In this document: positions 62,012 to 64,000 of the stretch, in pieces
Numbering within the stretch: position 1 is the stretch's first letter
How the letters are laid out: the number at the start of each line of letters is the position of its first letter
Origin: Streptomyces sp. L-9-10
GTDB lineage: Bacteria > Actinomycetota > Actinomycetes > Streptomycetales > Streptomycetaceae
DNA length: 64,000 nt
Direction of reading: 5' to 3'
Assembly: GCF_004151105.1 (NCBI RefSeq)
Contig: NZ_PHRF01000008.1
Coordinates: forward strand, 62,001-126,000
The notes under the pieces: generated by a model
What the model was told of the DNA's origin: nothing
Database searches by the model: none
Seen by the model: the letters and a program-made list of their open reading frames with translations, nothing else
Program-made: the position numbers and the translations under genes

Positions 62012-63343
62012 CTACGACGCGTTGAGGACGCCCGTCCGGTAGATGGTGCCCGCGCAGGCGTTGGAGATGCTCGTCTGACCGCTCGGGGCGCCCGGCTCCG
62101 CCGTGTGGGTCACCGCGACCGAGCCGTCCAGCGTGCCGCCGTCGGTGGTGAGCTGGGTCACCGTTTCCGAGCCGTCCGAGCCGGTGTCCGGTCCCGTACC
62201 AGGGTCGCCGGTCGTGCCCCCCGAGCCGTCCTCGGACGGGGAGGGGTCGGGCGAGGCGCCGGTCGTCGGACAGGTCTCCGAGGGCACCCAGGCGAACTTC
62301 ACCTCGTACGCGCCGTTCGGCGGCAGCACCAGCGCCGCCGCCTCCTGGGAGGGGTCGGGCAGCCCGGTCGCCGGGTCGCCCGCGGTGTGCGACGCGACGA
62401 GGATCTTGCTCTGGTCGGCCGCGCCCGTCGCCAGGAAGTTGACCGTGCCGCGGCCGGTGACCGAACAGCCCGATGCCGAGACATTGGAGACGCGGAAGCT
62501 CCCGTAGACCGTGCCCGCGGCGTCCGGGGTGCCCGTCTGGCCGACGACCAGGAGCTGGCTGGAGTCGCAGGGGGACGAGGAGGCGGTCTCGTAGGGGGCT
62601 TCGGAATCGACCGAACCGTCCTTGCCGCCGTCCGGCGAACCCGACGCGCCCCCGCCGTCCGGCTTGTCCGTCTTATCGGTCTCGTCCTCGTCGGCGGACA
62701 CCTTGTCGGAGGGACCGTCCGCGTCCTTCTTGCCGCCCGTGGTCTCCTTGTCGGCGTCGGCACCGCCCTGCGCCTGCTCGCCGTGGCCGGTGCTGACGGC
62801 CCGGTCGTCCATCACGTCGGTGGAGTTGGCGACATGGACGAAGGCGGGGACCGCCGTACCGAACAGCAGCGCCGCCGCCGCCATACCGACGACCGCCTGG
62901 CGCTTTCTGGCTCGCCGGGTCGGTACGGCCTTGCGGAGATGGTCGAGGGCGCCGTCGGACGGCCGCAGGTCGCCCACGGCGCCGTGCAGCATCCGCCGCA
63001 GCGCCAGTTCGTCCCCGTCCAGGACGCCGTTCAGGTCGTTGCTCACGACCTCACCGCCGTCACCGTCACCGCGGTCGCCGGCACGGCCACCGCCGTCGCC
63101 ACGGCCACCGCCGTCACCGCTGCCGCCCTTGGCGGCGTTCTTATCCCGGTCGGCACTCGTGTCACCGAGGCCGCTCAGCTCATTCTCCGGCCCGTTGTTC
63201 ACAATTCCGTTTCCAGTCAGGTCGTTCGTCGGGGCGTCCGGCCCGGCCGGCTCGTGCCCGCGGCGCTCGCCGCGGCCCTCGCCGCGATCCGTACCGGGGC
63301 TCTCGCCCCGGCCGAATCCGTGCCGGTCCTCGCGCCCACTCAT
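62012..63343 (-). CDS. Membrane-anchored protein paired with an ECF sigma factor (putative anti-sigma)
   Basis: A 443-residue protein whose ATG overlaps the sigma stop (ATGA). The cytoplasmic N-terminus has low-complexity Gly/Asp runs, then ELALRRMLHGAVGDLRPSDGALDHLRKAVPTRRARKR, a helix (about 152-172) and a Ser/Gly/Asp-rich extracytoplasmic part with a beta-type Cys-containing domain. Position and topology suit an anti-sigma role, but no zinc HxxxCxxC motif is present. Confidence 0.65.
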   Translation of the reverse strand: MSGREDRHGFGRGESPGTDRGEGRGERRGHEPAGPDAPTNDLTGNGIVNNGPENELSGLGDTSADRDKNAAKGGSGDGGGRGDGGGRAGDRGDGDGGEVVSNDLNGVLDGDELALRRMLHGAVGDLRPSDGALDHLRKAVPTRRARKRQAVVGMAAAALLFGTAVPAFVHVANSTDVMDDRAVSTGHGEQAQGGADADKETTGGKKDADGPSDKVSADEDETDKTDKPDGGGASGSPDGGKDGSVDSEAPYETASSSPCDSSQLLVVGQTGTPDAAGTVYGSFRVSNVSASGCSVTGRGTVNFLATGAADQSKILVASHTAGDPATGLPDPSQEAAALVLPPNGAYEVKFAWVPSETCPTTGASPDPSPSEDGSGGTTGDPGTGPDTGSDGSETVTQLTTDGGTLDGSVAVTHTAEPGAPSGQTSISNACAGTIYRTGVLNAS

Positions 63344-63966
63344 GCCGTGGCCTCCATGGCGACGCGCAGCGCCGCTATGCCCCGCGAGCCGTATGCCTTC
63401 ACCGAGCCCAGGGATATCCCCAGCGTCTCGGCGACCTGCGCTTCGGTCATGTCCGCGAAGTACCGCAGGGACAGCACCTCGCGCTGCCGGCGCTGGAGTC
63501 CGCGCATCGCCTTGATCAGCGCGTCCCGCTCCAGCAGGTCGTACGCGCCCTCCTCCGCGCTCGCCATGTCGGGCATCGGCTTCGAGAGCAGCTTGAGACC
63601 GAGGATGCGGCGGCGCAGCGCGGAACGGGAGAGGTTCACGACCGTCTGCCGCAGATACGCGAGGGTCTTCTCCGGCTCACGTACGCGATTGCGCGCGGAG
63701 TGGACCCGGATGAAGGCTTCCTGGACGACGTCCTCACAGGAGGCCGTGTCGTCCAGCAGGAGCGCGGCGAGACCGAGCAGCGACCGGTAGTGGGCGCGGT
63801 AGGTCTCGGTCAGGTGGTCGACGGTGGTACCCGCGGCCATCGCCTCGTCAGCGCCGTCGCGCTGGGACGGTATACGTGCGGGCCGCGCGGCGGGCATGGG
63901 GGCGATCACCGGCATGCCGCCCGGCGTGCGGGGCCGACGGAGCGGACGCACTGTCGCGCCGCGCAC
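63340..63966 (-). CDS. ECF-type RNA polymerase sigma factor, SigE-like group
   Basis: A 208-residue frame starting at GTG 63966; ATG 63840 (MAAGTTVDHLTETY) or ATG 63915 may be the true start, and the frame may extend off the window. Region 2 (YRSLLGLAALLLDDTASCEDVVQEAFIRVH) and region 4 (LPxRQREVLSLRYFADMTEAQVAETLGISLGSVKAYGSRG) are intact. It overlaps the downstream membrane partner. Confidence 0.88.
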   Translation of the reverse strand: MRGATVRPLRRPRTPGGMPVIAPMPAARPARIPSQRDGADEAMAAGTTVDHLTETYRAHYRSLLGLAALLLDDTASCEDVVQEAFIRVHSARNRVREPEKTLAYLRQTVVNLSRSALRRRILGLKLLSKPMPDMASAEEGAYDLLERDALIKAMRGLQRRQREVLSLRYFADMTEAQVAETLGISLGSVKAYGSRGIAALRVAMEATA

Positions 63967-64000
63967 CGGGCCGATCGCTGTGATTTCGAGAACCTCTGCC

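Overview
This window is high-GC actinobacterial chromosome, almost certainly Streptomyces. Coding strands have strong third-position G/C, GTG starts and ATGA/TGATG overlaps are common, and several genes are Streptomyces or actinobacterial hallmarks: WblA, a Crp-family regulator, a SulP-carbonic anhydrase fusion, paired ArsA-like ATPases and a MarP-type protease. From memory, the order in the left third matches the SCO3557-SCO3582 neighbourhood of S. coelicolor. No database was consulted.

Left core, 1-29.7 kb. A partial Ssd/CpaE-like septum-site gene runs off the left edge. It is followed by a HAD phosphatase, a degenerate Fic-like protein divergent from a CooC/ArsA-like ATPase, a NodB-like lipoprotein, the SulP-carbonic anhydrase fusion, acsA, nhaA, a small membrane protein, an epoxide-hydrolase-like protein, a MarP-like protease, a CoA-type Nudix protein, nth, crp, an MBL-fold hydrolase with a second Nudix protein, RidA with a DUF4177-like protein, two ArsA-like ATPases, wblA, a class A penicillin-binding protein, a YqeY-like protein and a metallophosphoesterase. 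Several rho-independent terminators and candidate regulatory sites (Crp, PHO box) lie between them.

Island, 29.8-43.0 kb. A tRNA-Pro(CGG) gene marks the left end of an integrated element. Its 3' part, flank and terminator are repeated 13,099 bp downstream, with 75 bp perfect within 94 bp at 92 matches. The element is decayed: the tyrosine integrase is frameshifted and lacks its N-terminus, the relaxase has frameshifts and a large internal deletion, and there are transposase, TniQ-like and hydrolase fragments. The genes that remain intact are cargo: an SseB-like/WXG-type/toxin/immunity operon at 34.4-37.5 kb, a Nudix hydrolase, a Vsr endonuclease and a few unknowns.

Right of the island, 43.0-49.2 kb. 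A second conflict-type cluster lies on the minus strand. It contains a SUKH-like immunity protein, a large toxin with a zinc deaminase signature, a P-loop/WD40-like protein, and a gene that appears to fuse a SUKH-like domain to a deaminase-like domain. This is the most unusual part of the window.

Right core, 49.4-64 kb. Here lie a small CxxC protein divergent from htpG, two TatA-like proteins flanking an ArsR regulator/P-type ATPase pair, a FAD monooxygenase behind a perfect 22-bp palindrome, a hemerythrin-like protein divergent from a TetR regulator, an S9 peptidase, SURF1, and an ECF sigma factor overlapping a membrane-anchored probable partner.
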